Positions 14,974 to 22,762 of a stretch of 28,719 bases of DNA are shown piece by piece; the first letter of the stretch is position 1; each line of letters begins with the position of its first letter. The position numbers were made by a program, and so were the translations under genes. Under the pieces are notes generated by a model. It searched no databases. It saw nothing but the letters and a program-made list of their open reading frames with translations, and had not been told where the DNA came from. Source of the stretch: Castellaniella sp044508625 (GTDB taxonomy: Bacteria; Pseudomonadota; Gammaproteobacteria; Burkholderiales; Burkholderiaceae_B); the NCBI GenBank assembly GCA_044508625.1, contig JBIQHJ010000046.1:1-28719 (forward strand), written 5' to 3'.

Positions 14974-16209
14974 GTGTCCATGGGGCCCGATCCGCGCGTG
15001 AGCCTCGTCGCCTGCCCGCACTGCGACGCCCTGCACGAGCGGATCGAGCTGGAGGCGCAGGCGCGGGCCTCCTGCGCCCGCTGCGGCACCCCGCTATACC
15101 GGCGGGGGGTGCTCGACCTGAACGGCTGGACGGCCATGTCCCTGGCGACCCTGGCGGTGTTCGTCATCGCCCAGGGCTTTCCCATCGTCAGCCTGTCGCT
15201 GCAGGGCCGCAACGTCAGCGTGACCTACTGGGAGGCGCTGCTCTACACCTGGAACCAGGGCGACTGGCTGCTGTCCATCATGACCGGCCTGTTCGGCTTC
15301 TGGTTTCCGCTGTTCAAGATCGTCCTCACCCTGTGGGCCCTGCGCTGCGTGTCGACGGGCCGCATCCCGGGCGATTTCAGGGCGGGCATGCGCCTGCTGC
15401 GGGCGCTGACGCCCTGGTCCATGGCGCCCGTGCTGGTGCTGGCGATCTTCGTCGCCATCGTGAAGTTCGCCGGGATGGCCACGCTGCATGTCGAGCCCGG
15501 CATGCTGGGATTCTTTCTGCTGTCGTTCTTCCTGACCGGCCTGGGGCGGCTGGATGCCCTCGAGCTCTGGGCCCTGGCCGAGCGGGCGGGCCTGGTCGAG
15601 GTGTCGGGCGCGCATGGCCACGGCCTGGCCTGCCATGCCTGCGCCTGCGTCCAGGGGCCCGCCGCCGGCGGCCGCTGCCGCCGTTGCGGCGCGCGCCTGC
15701 ACCGGCGCCGCCGGGACGTGGGGGCGCGGGTCTGGGCGCTGGCCATCGCGGCGGCGGTGGTCTACGTTCCCGCCAACATCCTGCCGGTCATGCGCATCCA
15801 GTCGGTCCTCGGCACCACCGACCATACGATCCTGGGCGGCGTGATCGAGCTGTGGCGGATGGGCTCCTGGGACCTGGCGGTCATCGTGTTCGTGGCCAGC
15901 GTGGTCGTGCCGATCACCAAGCTGCTCGCCCTGGCGGTGCTGATGCTGTATCGGCGCCCCCGCGGGGTGCGCGTGCAGCGCCAGCGCACGCGCATGTACG
16001 AGCTGGTCGAATTCATCGGGCAGTGGTCCATGCTGGACGTGTTCGTGGTGATCCTGATGGGGGCGATGGCCAATTTCCCGGGCCTGACCCGGATCCTCCC
16101 GGGGCCCGGCGCGCTCAGTTTCGGCATGGTGGTGGTCCTGACCATGTGGGCCGCGATGAGCTATGATCCGCGTTTGGGATGGGACAGGCTACGGAGCGGC
16201 GATCGATGA
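14974..16209 (+). CDS. pqiA: Paraquat-inducible protein A, inner-membrane subunit of the Pqi system
   Basis: Integral membrane protein partnering PqiB in lipid movement across the envelope. 411 residues (E. coli about 417) with a duplicated architecture: each half has a zinc-ribbon-like cysteine cluster followed by several membrane helices. First cluster CPHC...CARC is near residues 13-37; second CHACAC...CRRC lies in the middle of the protein. The start may be GTG 14974 or ATG 14980 two codons on; neither has a strong ribosome site. The gap from clpA is only 19 bp, so read-through from clpA is likely unless a promoter lies in clpA. Its TGA overlaps the ATG of pqiB (ATGA at 16206). Confidence 0.93.
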   Translation: MSMGPDPRVSLVACPHCDALHERIELEAQARASCARCGTPLYRRGVLDLNGWTAMSLATLAVFVIAQGFPIVSLSLQGRNVSVTYWEALLYTWNQGDWLLSIMTGLFGFWFPLFKIVLTLWALRCVSTGRIPGDFRAGMRLLRALTPWSMAPVLVLAIFVAIVKFAGMATLHVEPGMLGFFLLSFFLTGLGRLDALELWALAERAGLVEVSGAHGHGLACHACACVQGPAAGGRCRRCGARLHRRRRDVGARVWALAIAAAVVYVPANILPVMRIQSVLGTTDHTILGGVIELWRMGSWDLAVIVFVASVVVPITKLLALAVLMLYRRPRGVRVQRQRTRMYELVEFIGQWSMLDVFVVILMGAMANFPGLTRILPGPGALSFGMVVVLTMWAAMSYDPRLGWDRLRSGDR

Positions 16210-17864
16210 CGGAACCCGGGCAGGATGGCGATGAACCCTTGCGGGCCGAGCGGCCCGTGGTGAACGTCGGCAAGGGCGTCCGCTGGTCCTGGATCTGGCT
16301 CGTGCCCCTGCTGGCGGTGCTGATGGGCGTGTCGCTGCTGGTGACCCACTGGCTGCGCACCGGCCCGGTCATCACCGTCAGCTTCCAGTCGGCCGAAGGC
16401 CTGGCCGCGGGCCAGACCAAGCTGCGCTACAGGGACGTGGTGGTCGGCCAGGTGAGCGCCGTGAGGGTCGCCGAGGACCGCGAGCACGTGCAGGTCGACA
16501 TCCAGCTCGAGCAGGAGGGGTCCGAGTACATCACCCAGAAGGATTCGCGCTTCTGGGTCGTGCGGCCCCAGCTCAGCCTGACCGGCGTCTCGGGGCTGGG
16601 CACGCTGATGTCCGGGGTCTACATCAGCGTGGACGCGCCCACCAAGGTCGACGCGAGCGCCCGCAGCTACCGGTTCGCCGGGCTGGAAAAACCCCCCGAG
16701 GTCACCAGCGGCCGCCGGGGCACGCGCTACGTGCTGCGCGCCGACGACCTGGGGACCCTGGACATCGGCACCGGGGTCTATTACCGCCGCGTCCTGGTGG
16801 GCCGCGTCGTCGGCTACGAGATGGCCGACGACGGCCGCTCGGTGCTCATCCAGTTTTTCGTGGATGCGCCCTACGACCGCTTCGTGACCGCCGATTCCCG
16901 GTTCTGGAACATCAGCGGCATCGACGTGACGCTCTCGCCCGAGGGCATCAATATGCGCATCGCCGGCCTGAGCTCGGTGCTGGGCGGCGGGATCGCCTTC
17001 GCCCAGGCCGACGAGGCGAGTTCCTACGACGGGCCCTCCGACAAGACGCCGGCGGCCGCCGACCACGAGTTCACCCTGTTCGCCACACGAGACGACGCCC
17101 TGGCGGATCCCGACGGGCCGCCGATGCAGATCGTCATGCGCTTCGACCAGTCGGTGCGCGGGCTGCGGGTGGGCGCCCCGGTCGATTTCCGCGGCATGGA
17201 GATGGGCCGCGTGGTGGACATCGACCTGGAATTCGATCCGGAAAAGCGCCGTTTCTTCGCCCGCGTCCGCGCCGACCTGTACCCGCTGCGCTTTGCCGAG
17301 GCCTACCAGGCGCTGCTCAAGGCCAACGACGGCAAGGGCGGCAGCGAATTGCTCCAGACCCTGGTGCACCGCGGCATGCGGGCGCAGTTGCGATCGGCGG
17401 CGCTGGTGACGGGGCAGCAGTACGTCGCCCTGGATTTCTTCCCCAAGGCCGAGCCGCCCAAGGAGCCGGTCCCGGGCTACGGCTCGGCCCTGGGCGTGCC
17501 GACCGTGCCCGGCGACTTCAACCAGTTGCAGCAGCAGGTCGGCAGCATCGTCGCCAAGCTCGACGCCGTGCCGATCAAGGAAATCGGCGAGGGCCTGCAG
17601 GCCAGCCTCGAGTCCCTGAGCACGCTGCTCGAGCAATTCGACACCCGCCTGACGCCGCAGGCGACCGCGGCTCTGAAGTCCCTCCAGCGCTCCTTCGACC
17701 GGATCGGCCAGACGCTGGGGCCCGAGGCGCCCCTGCTGGGCGACCTGCAATCGACGCTGGGGGAACTCGAGCGGGCGGCGCGTGCCTTGCGCACGCTGGC
17801 GGATTTTTTACAGGCGCATCCCGAGGCCCTGGTTCGCGGCCATCCGACGGATGCATTGCGCTAG
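16206..17864 (+). CDS. pqiB: PqiB, MCE-domain lipid transport protein
   Basis: 552-residue periplasmic protein anchored by one N-terminal membrane helix (about 30-52, WSWIWLVPLLAVLMGVSLLV). It carries three MCE domains, recognisable at ITVSFQSAEGLAAGQTKLRYRDVVVGQV, at VLRADDLGTLDIGTGVYYRRVLVGRV and at IVMRFDQSVRGLRVGAPVDFRGMEMGRV, then a long helical C-terminus (from about 440) that in E. coli PqiB forms a coiled-coil needle towards the outer membrane. ATG 16206 overlaps the pqiA stop and has GGAG upstream; a longer frame starting at 16179 is less likely. Family knowledge: PqiABC contributes to outer-membrane lipid homeostasis; the transported lipid and direction are not settled. Confidence 0.95.
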   Translation: MTEPGQDGDEPLRAERPVVNVGKGVRWSWIWLVPLLAVLMGVSLLVTHWLRTGPVITVSFQSAEGLAAGQTKLRYRDVVVGQVSAVRVAEDREHVQVDIQLEQEGSEYITQKDSRFWVVRPQLSLTGVSGLGTLMSGVYISVDAPTKVDASARSYRFAGLEKPPEVTSGRRGTRYVLRADDLGTLDIGTGVYYRRVLVGRVVGYEMADDGRSVLIQFFVDAPYDRFVTADSRFWNISGIDVTLSPEGINMRIAGLSSVLGGGIAFAQADEASSYDGPSDKTPAAADHEFTLFATRDDALADPDGPPMQIVMRFDQSVRGLRVGAPVDFRGMEMGRVVDIDLEFDPEKRRFFARVRADLYPLRFAEAYQALLKANDGKGGSELLQTLVHRGMRAQLRSAALVTGQQYVALDFFPKAEPPKEPVPGYGSALGVPTVPGDFNQLQQQVGSIVAKLDAVPIKEIGEGLQASLESLSTLLEQFDTRLTPQATAALKSLQRSFDRIGQTLGPEAPLLGDLQSTLGELERAARALRTLADFLQAHPEALVRGHPTDALR

Positions 17865-17869
17865 CGCGC

Positions 17870-17930
17870 GGCCCCTGCGCCTCGCGCGTCCGGGCCGCGG
17901 GCCGGGACGCATGCGCGGGGCGCAGGGGCC
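17870..17930 (+). other. Long hairpin with 12-bp perfect arms between pqiB and pqiC
   Basis: GGCCCCTGCGCC (17870-17881) pairs with GGCGCAGGGGCC (17919-17930). The enclosed sequence has more pairing (CGCGC/GCGCG and GCGTCC.../...GGACGC), so the whole 61-base unit can form one extended stem. It starts six bases after the pqiB stop and ends 27 bases before pqiC. No U-tract follows; a processing or stabilising element, or partial attenuator, is likely. Confidence 0.6.
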
Positions 17931-17957
17931 GGGGCGCCGGCAAGCCATGGAGGAGAC

Positions 17958-18650
17958 ATGCGGGGAATCGCCAGCCTGGGAATCGCGGTATTTTTGAGCG
18001 CCTGCGCGTCCGCGCCGAGCGCGTACTACAGCCTGTCCGCGCCGGTGCCCGCCGTCGCGCCCGCGGCGCGGCCGGCACCTGCGCCTGCCCAGGCACCGGC
18101 CCAGGCCCAGGCCCAGGCCCAGGCACCGGCTCAGGCCCAGGCCCCTGGGACGGCGGGCTTCGGCCTGCGCATCCAGGCGGTCCGCATCCCCGCGGAGGCC
18201 GACCGGCCGCAGCTCGTGGTGCGCCGCCAGCCGGACGACGCCGGGGTCGCGGTGCTCAACGAGTCCCTGTGGGCGGCGCCGCTCGCCGACCAGATCCGCT
18301 CCGTCCTGTCCGCGCGCGTCTCGCGGGCGCTGGGGGCGCCGGATCTCAGCCTGATGGCTCCGCCCGAGGGCTTGCCGCTGCGCGAGGTGGCCGTCCAGGT
18401 GACGCGCTTCGACCTGGTGTTCGGCCACTACGCCGGCCTGGAGGCGATCTGGTCCGAAGGCCGCCGGTCGGGGCAGTCCCCGCGCCTGTGCCAGGCGGCC
18501 GTGCGCGTGCCGGTGGCCTCCGGGGTGCCCGCGCTGGTGGAAGGCCAGCGCAGGGCGGTGGACCTCCTCGCCGACGTGATCGCCGCGCGCATGGATCCGG
18601 CCCTCGCGAGGCCGGACGATCCGGCGATCCTGCAAGATCGCTGCCGCTGA
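17958..18650 (+). CDS. pqiC: PqiC, outer-membrane lipoprotein of the Pqi system
   Basis: 230 residues. A short signal peptide ends in the lipobox LSAC with lipid-bearing Cys16; residue 17 is Ala, not the inner-membrane retention Asp, so outer-membrane sorting is expected. Then YYSLSAPV, a Pro/Ala/Gln repeat at about 37-64, and the ABC-type transport auxiliary lipoprotein domain (PF03886-like) with IPAEADRPQLVVRR, NESLWAAPLADQIRSVL and VQVTRFDL. ATG 17958 follows GGAGGAG. PqiC is thought to form the outer-membrane end of the PqiB needle. The repeat linker is unusual and may lengthen the tether. An overlapping frame on plus is a shadow. A hairpin without U-tract follows. Confidence 0.92.
   Translation: MRGIASLGIAVFLSACASAPSAYYSLSAPVPAVAPAARPAPAPAQAPAQAQAQAQAPAQAQAPGTAGFGLRIQAVRIPAEADRPQLVVRRQPDDAGVAVLNESLWAAPLADQIRSVLSARVSRALGAPDLSLMAPPEGLPLREVAVQVTRFDLVFGHYAGLEAIWSEGRRSGQSPRLCQAAVRVPVASGVPALVEGQRRAVDLLADVIAARMDPALARPDDPAILQDRCR
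18078..18146 (+). repeat. Hexanucleotide (GCCCAG-type) repeat encoding Ala-Gln/Pro-Ala linker of PqiC
   Basis: The unit GCCCAG (Ala-Gln) recurs, with four copies in a row (18099-18122) and variant units GCACCG, GCTCAG and GCGCCT on the sides. Six-base units keep the frame, so copy-number change would alter linker length, not switch the gene off. Confidence 0.85.
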
Positions 18651-18655
18651 GCGGG

Positions 18656-18675
18656 CCCGGGCGATCGCGCCCGGG
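18656..18675 (+). terminator. GC hairpin after pqiC
   Basis: CCCGGGCG, loop ATCG, CGCCCGGG, five bases past the pqiC stop. No U-tract follows directly; T-rich sequence appears only from about 18720. A second weaker hairpin (GGTTGCC...GGCCAACC, about 18697-18716) precedes that T-rich stretch. Termination here is plausible but not canonical. Confidence 0.4.
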
Positions 18676-18761
18676 GCGAACCCGATCGCCGCGGCGGTTG
18701 CCCTTGCGGCCAACCATGGGTTTCACTTTTTCATTTTCGGGTTTTTCCTAATAGTGGTCAC

Positions 18762-18773
18762 ATGGTTAACCAT
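18762..18773. promoter_or_regulatory. 12-bp palindrome in the putA promoter region
   Basis: ATGGTTAACCAT, perfect twofold symmetry, in an AT-richer stretch 83 bp before the putA ATG and directly next to TATAGGAT (18773-18780), a weak -10 candidate. It may be an operator. PutA itself has an N-terminal DNA-binding domain and Lrp-type activators control put genes in other bacteria; which applies here is unknown. Confidence 0.45.
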
Positions 18774-18800
18774 ATAGGATGCCAGCAGTAAACCGGACTG

Positions 18801-18845
18801 ATGGCCGATGGCCTCGGTCCGGTTCCCGTATCTCCTGCTGGATGA
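18801..18845 (+). CDS. Possible 14-residue upstream ORF before putA
   Basis: ATG 18801 to TGA 18843-18845 encodes MADGLGPVPVSPAG, with three prolines using three different codons (CCG, CCC, CCT). It ends ten bases before the putA ATG. No strong ribosome site precedes it. It could be a leader ORF sensing proline supply, or chance. Confidence 0.2.
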   Translation: MADGLGPVPVSPAG

Positions 18846-18855
18846 CACTCCGATC

Positions 18856-21800
18856 ATGGCTACCGTTACCCTGGGCGTGAAGGTTGATGAGGCGCTGCGC
18901 GAGCGCCTGCGGCGGATCGCCGATGGGCTGGGCTGCACGCCGCACTGGCTGCACAAGCAGGCCCTGCTGTCCTACATCGATGCGATCGAGCGCGGCCAGG
19001 TGCCCGCCGAGGTCGGCCACCTGGTGGGCGACGAGCCTCCCGAGGATCCGGTCGAACCCGAACGCCCGCAGGTGTTCTACGAGTTCGCCCAAGAGGTGCA
19101 ACCCCAGTCGGTGCTGCGGTCGGCCATCACCGCGGCCTACCGTCGCCCCGAACCCGAATGCATTCCCATGCTGCTCGACCTGGCGGCGCCGGACGACGGC
19201 CGGGGGGTGCAGGCCCTCGCGCAACGGCTCGTCGCCGCGCTGCGCGGCAAGCGCAAGGCCGGAGGGGTCGAGGCCCTGATCCAGGAATTCTCCCTCTCGA
19301 GCCAGGAGGGCGTGGCCCTGATGTGCCTGGCCGAGGCGCTGCTGCGGATCCCCGACCGCGCGACGCGCGATGCGCTGATCCGCGACAAGATCAGCCGCGG
19401 CGACTGGCGCTCGCACGTGGGCGAGTCGCCGTCGCTGTTCGTCAACGCGGCGACCTGGGGGCTGCTGGTCACCGGCAAGCTGGTGAGCGTCAACAGCGAG
19501 CAGACCCTCTCCAGGGCGCTGACCCGGCTGATCGGCAAGGGCGGCGAGCCCCTGATCCGGCGCGGCGTCAACATGGCCATGCGCCTGATGGGCGAGCAGT
19601 TCGTCACGGGCCAGACGATCTCGGCGGCGCTCGCCAACAGCCGCAAGTTCGAGGACATGGGTTTCCGCTATTCCTACGACATGCTGGGCGAGGCGGCGAC
19701 CACCGCGCGGGACGCCGACCGCTACTACCGGTCCTACGAGCAGGCGATCCACGCGATCGGCAAGGCCTCGCAGGGCCGCGGCATCTACGAGGGCCCCGGG
19801 ATCTCGATCAAGCTCTCGGCCCTGCATCCGCGCTATTCGCGCGCCCAGCGCGACCGGGTCATGGCCGAGCTGCTGCCGCGCATGATCGAGCTGGCCGTGC
19901 TCGCGCGGCGCTACGACATCGGCCTGAACATCGACGCCGAGGAGGCCGACCGGCTCGAGCTCTCGCTCGACCTGCTCGAGGCGATGTGCTTCGACGGCCG
20001 CCTGGCGGGCTGGAACGGCATCGGCTTCGTGATCCAGGCCTATCAAAAGCGCGCGCCTTTCGTGATCGACTACGTGATCGACCTCGCCCGGCGCAGCAAG
20101 CACCGCCTGATGATCCGCCTGGTCAAGGGCGCGTACTGGGACAGCGAGATCAAGCGGGCGCAGGTCGACGGGCTCGAGGGCTATCCGGTGTACACCCGCA
20201 AGGTCCATACCGACGTGTCCTACCTGGCCTGCGCGCGCAAGCTGCTGGCGGCGCCCGAGGCCGTCTATCCGCAGTTCGCCACGCACAACGCCCAGACGCT
20301 CTCCTCGATCTATCACATGGCGGGGGCCAACTACTACCCGGGCCAGTATGAGTTCCAGTGCCTGCACGGCATGGGCGAGCCTCTCTACGAGGAGGTCGTG
20401 GGGCCGGTCGCCAAGGGCAAGCTCAACCGGCCCTGCCGGATCTACGCACCCGTGGGCACGCACGAGACCCTGCTGGCCTACCTGGTGCGCCGCCTGCTCG
20501 AGAACGGCGCCAACACGTCCTTCGTCAACCAGATCGGCGACGACGAGGTGCCCATCGAGACGCTGGTCGCCGACCCCGTGGAGGCGGCGCGCCGCATCCA
20601 GCCGCTGGGCGCGCCGCACCCGCGCATCCCCCTGCCGCGCGAGCTCTATCTCGAGCATGGGCGGCTGAACTCGGCCGGCCTGGACCTCAGCAACGAGCAT
20701 CGCCTGGGTTCGCTCTCGGCGGCCCTGCTGGGCAGCGCCGCCCAGGACTGGCGGGCCGCGCCGGACGGCGCCTGGGCCGATGAACGCGCCCGCGAGGTCC
20801 TCAATCCGGCGGACCACCGCGACGTGGTGGGCCGGGTGGTCGAGGCGGACGAGGCCGACATCGAGCAGGCCTTGCGCCGGGCCGAGTACGCGGCGCCCAT
20901 CTGGCAGTCCACGCCGGTCGCCGAGCGCGCCCAGTGCCTGCGGCTCGCCGCCCAGATCCTCGAGGACGAGATGCAGGCCGCCATCGGCCTGATCGTGCGC
21001 GAGGCGGGAAAATCCTATCCCAACGCGATCTCGGAGGTGCGCGAGGCGGTCGATTTCCTGCGCTATTACAGCGCCGGGATCGAGCGCGATTTCTCCAACG
21101 ACACGCATCGCCCGCTGGGCCCGGTGCTGTGCATCAGCCCCTGGAATTTCCCCCTGGCCATCTTCATCGGCCAGGTGAGCGCGGCGCTGGCGGCGGGCAA
21201 CGTGGTGCTGGCCAAGCCGGCCGAGCAGACCAGCCTGATCGCCGCCCTCGGCGTCTCGGCCCTGCGGCGCGCCGGCATTCCGGCGGACGCGGTGCAACTG
21301 CTGCCCGGGCGCGGCGAGACCGTCGGCGCCCGCCTGGTCGCCAGCCCCGCCGTGCGCGGGGTGATGTTCACCGGGTCCACCGAGGTCGCGCGGCACATCG
21401 CGGCGACGCTCGCGCAGCGCCTGGATCCGCGGGGCCACGTGATTCCCCTGATCGCCGAGACCGGCGGCCAGAACGCGATGATCGTCGATTCCTCCGCCCT
21501 GACCGAGCAGGTGGTCTACGACGTGCTCGGCTCGGCCTACGATTCCGCCGGCCAGCGCTGCTCGGCCCTGCGCGTGCTGTGCGTGCAGGAGGATTGCGCC
21601 GACCACACCCTCGAGATGCTGCGCGGCGCCATGCGCGAGCTGCGCGTGGGGCGCCCCGAGCTGCTGTCCACCGACGTCGGGCCCGTCATCGATGCCGAGG
21701 CGCGCGACAACATCGAGGCGCACGTGCGCGCCATGCGCGAGGGCGGCCATGCGGTCGACCGGCTCGAGCTCGGCGAGCAGGCGCGCCACGGCACCTTCGT

Positions 21801-22632
21801 GCCGCCCACGCTGATCGAGATCGAGCGCGTCTCCGAACTCGAGCGCGAGGTGTTCGGGCCGGTGCTGCACGTCCTGCGCTACCGCCGCGACGAGCTCGAC
21901 CGCCTGATCGAGGACATCAACGCCAGCGGCTACGGGCTGACCTTCGGGGTGCACACCCGCCTGGACGAGACCGTCCGGCACATCGTCGAGCGTGTCGCCG
22001 CCGGGAACGTCTACGTCAACCGCAACATCGTCGGCGCCACGGTGGGCGTGCAGCCCTTCGGCGGCGAGGGTCTGTCGGGGACCGGCCCCAAGGCGGGCGG
22101 CCCGCTGTACCTGCACCGCCTGCTGTCGCGCGGGCCGGCGAGCCTGCCCGTCGAGGGGGTGCCCGGGCACGAGACCGTCGAGCTGGCCTTGCCGGGGCCC
22201 ACGGGCGAGAGCAACGTCTATCGTCTCAAGCCGCGCGGCACCGTGCTGTGCCGCGCATTGACGCAAAAGGGCGCGCGGGCGCAGTATGACGCCTGCCGGC
22301 GCACCGGCAACCGGATGCTGTTCGTCGACACCCCCGCGGGCCGCGCCTTCCAGGAGGAGGCGCGCGATGCGGCGGCCGTCCTGGCGGACGGGGACGTGGT
22401 GGCCGAGGGGGATTTCCAGGCCGTGCTGTTCGAGGGCGACGGGGACGACCTGCTGGCCCTGAGCCGGGCGGTGGCGGCCCGGCCGGGGCCGATCGTCCCG
22501 GTCCTGGGGGTGCGCAGCGAGGAATTGTCCGCAGGCGGCGCCTACGCGCTCGAGATGCTCGTGCGCGAGGTGTCGGTCTGCGTCAATACGGCCGCCGCGG
22601 GCGGCAACGCCAGTCTGATGATGGTCGGGTAG
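18856..22632 (+). CDS. putA: Trifunctional PutA: transcriptional repressor, proline dehydrogenase and P5C dehydrogenase
   Basis: Oxidises proline to glutamate in two steps: FAD-linked proline dehydrogenase passes electrons to the quinone pool, then NAD-linked dehydrogenation of glutamate semialdehyde. 1258 residues. Order: ribbon-helix-helix DNA-binding domain (1-50, MATVTLGVKVDEALRERL...TPHWLHKQALLSYID), a helical arm, the FAD barrel (roughly 190-530, ending EVVGPVAKG...LVRRLLENGANTSFVNQI), the aldehyde dehydrogenase domain with Glu868 (ETGGQN) and catalytic Cys902 (GQRCSALR), and a C-terminal ALDH-like domain. ATG 18856 gives the conserved N-terminus; an in-frame ATG at 18808 adds 16 atypical residues and is rejected. 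The presence of the DNA-binding domain implies self-repression. liv genes follow after 130 bp. Confidence 0.97.
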   Translation: MATVTLGVKVDEALRERLRRIADGLGCTPHWLHKQALLSYIDAIERGQVPAEVGHLVGDEPPEDPVEPERPQVFYEFAQEVQPQSVLRSAITAAYRRPEPECIPMLLDLAAPDDGRGVQALAQRLVAALRGKRKAGGVEALIQEFSLSSQEGVALMCLAEALLRIPDRATRDALIRDKISRGDWRSHVGESPSLFVNAATWGLLVTGKLVSVNSEQTLSRALTRLIGKGGEPLIRRGVNMAMRLMGEQFVTGQTISAALANSRKFEDMGFRYSYDMLGEAATTARDADRYYRSYEQAIHAIGKASQGRGIYEGPGISIKLSALHPRYSRAQRDRVMAELLPRMIELAVLARRYDIGLNIDAEEADRLELSLDLLEAMCFDGRLAGWNGIGFVIQAYQKRAPFVIDYVIDLARRSKHRLMIRLVKGAYWDSEIKRAQVDGLEGYPVYTRKVHTDVSYLACARKLLAAPEAVYPQFATHNAQTLSSIYHMAGANYYPGQYEFQCLHGMGEPLYEEVVGPVAKGKLNRPCRIYAPVGTHETLLAYLVRRLLENGANTSFVNQIGDDEVPIETLVADPVEAARRIQPLGAPHPRIPLPRELYLEHGRLNSAGLDLSNEHRLGSLSAALLGSAAQDWRAAPDGAWADERAREVLNPADHRDVVGRVVEADEADIEQALRRAEYAAPIWQSTPVAERAQCLRLAAQILEDEMQAAIGLIVREAGKSYPNAISEVREAVDFLRYYSAGIERDFSNDTHRPLGPVLCISPWNFPLAIFIGQVSAALAAGNVVLAKPAEQTSLIAALGVSALRRAGIPADAVQLLPGRGETVGARLVASPAVRGVMFTGSTEVARHIAATLAQRLDPRGHVIPLIAETGGQNAMIVDSSALTEQVVYDVLGSAYDSAGQRCSALRVLCVQEDCADHTLEMLRGAMRELRVGRPELLSTDVGPVIDAEARDNIEAHVRAMREGGHAVDRLELGEQARHGTFVPPTLIEIERVSELEREVFGPVLHVLRYRRDELDRLIEDINASGYGLTFGVHTRLDETVRHIVERVAAGNVYVNRNIVGATVGVQPFGGEGLSGTGPKAGGPLYLHRLLSRGPASLPVEGVPGHETVELALPGPTGESNVYRLKPRGTVLCRALTQKGARAQYDACRRTGNRMLFVDTPAGRAFQEEARDAAAVLADGDVVAEGDFQAVLFEGDGDDLLALSRAVAARPGPIVPVLGVRSEELSAGGAYALEMLVREVSVCVNTAAAGGNASLMMVG

Positions 22633-22639
22633 GAAAACG

Positions 22640-22657
22640 GGCCGCCGCGAGGCGGCC
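22640..22657 (+). terminator. Hairpin after putA
   Basis: GGCCGCC, GNRA-type loop GCGA, GGCGGCC, eight bases past the putA stop. No U-tract follows, so efficiency as a terminator is doubtful; it may stabilise the putA 3' end. Confidence 0.4.
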
Positions 22658-22762
22658 GGCAAGGGTGGCGGCCCATGAAGGCTGCCTGTATTTTTGCGTA
22701 AACTGGGGACGCCCGGAATGGCCACAAGCCGCAGGGACCTCGACACAAAGGAGATCGACGAC

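Noticed and set aside
18078..18146. pqiC repeat as an on/off phase-variation tract
   Set aside because: Units are six bases, so gain or loss keeps the frame; only linker length would change.
18808..18855. Upstream in-frame ATG of putA adding 16 residues
   Set aside because: The added residues do not fit the PutA N-terminus; ATG 18856 gives the standard ribbon-helix-helix start.
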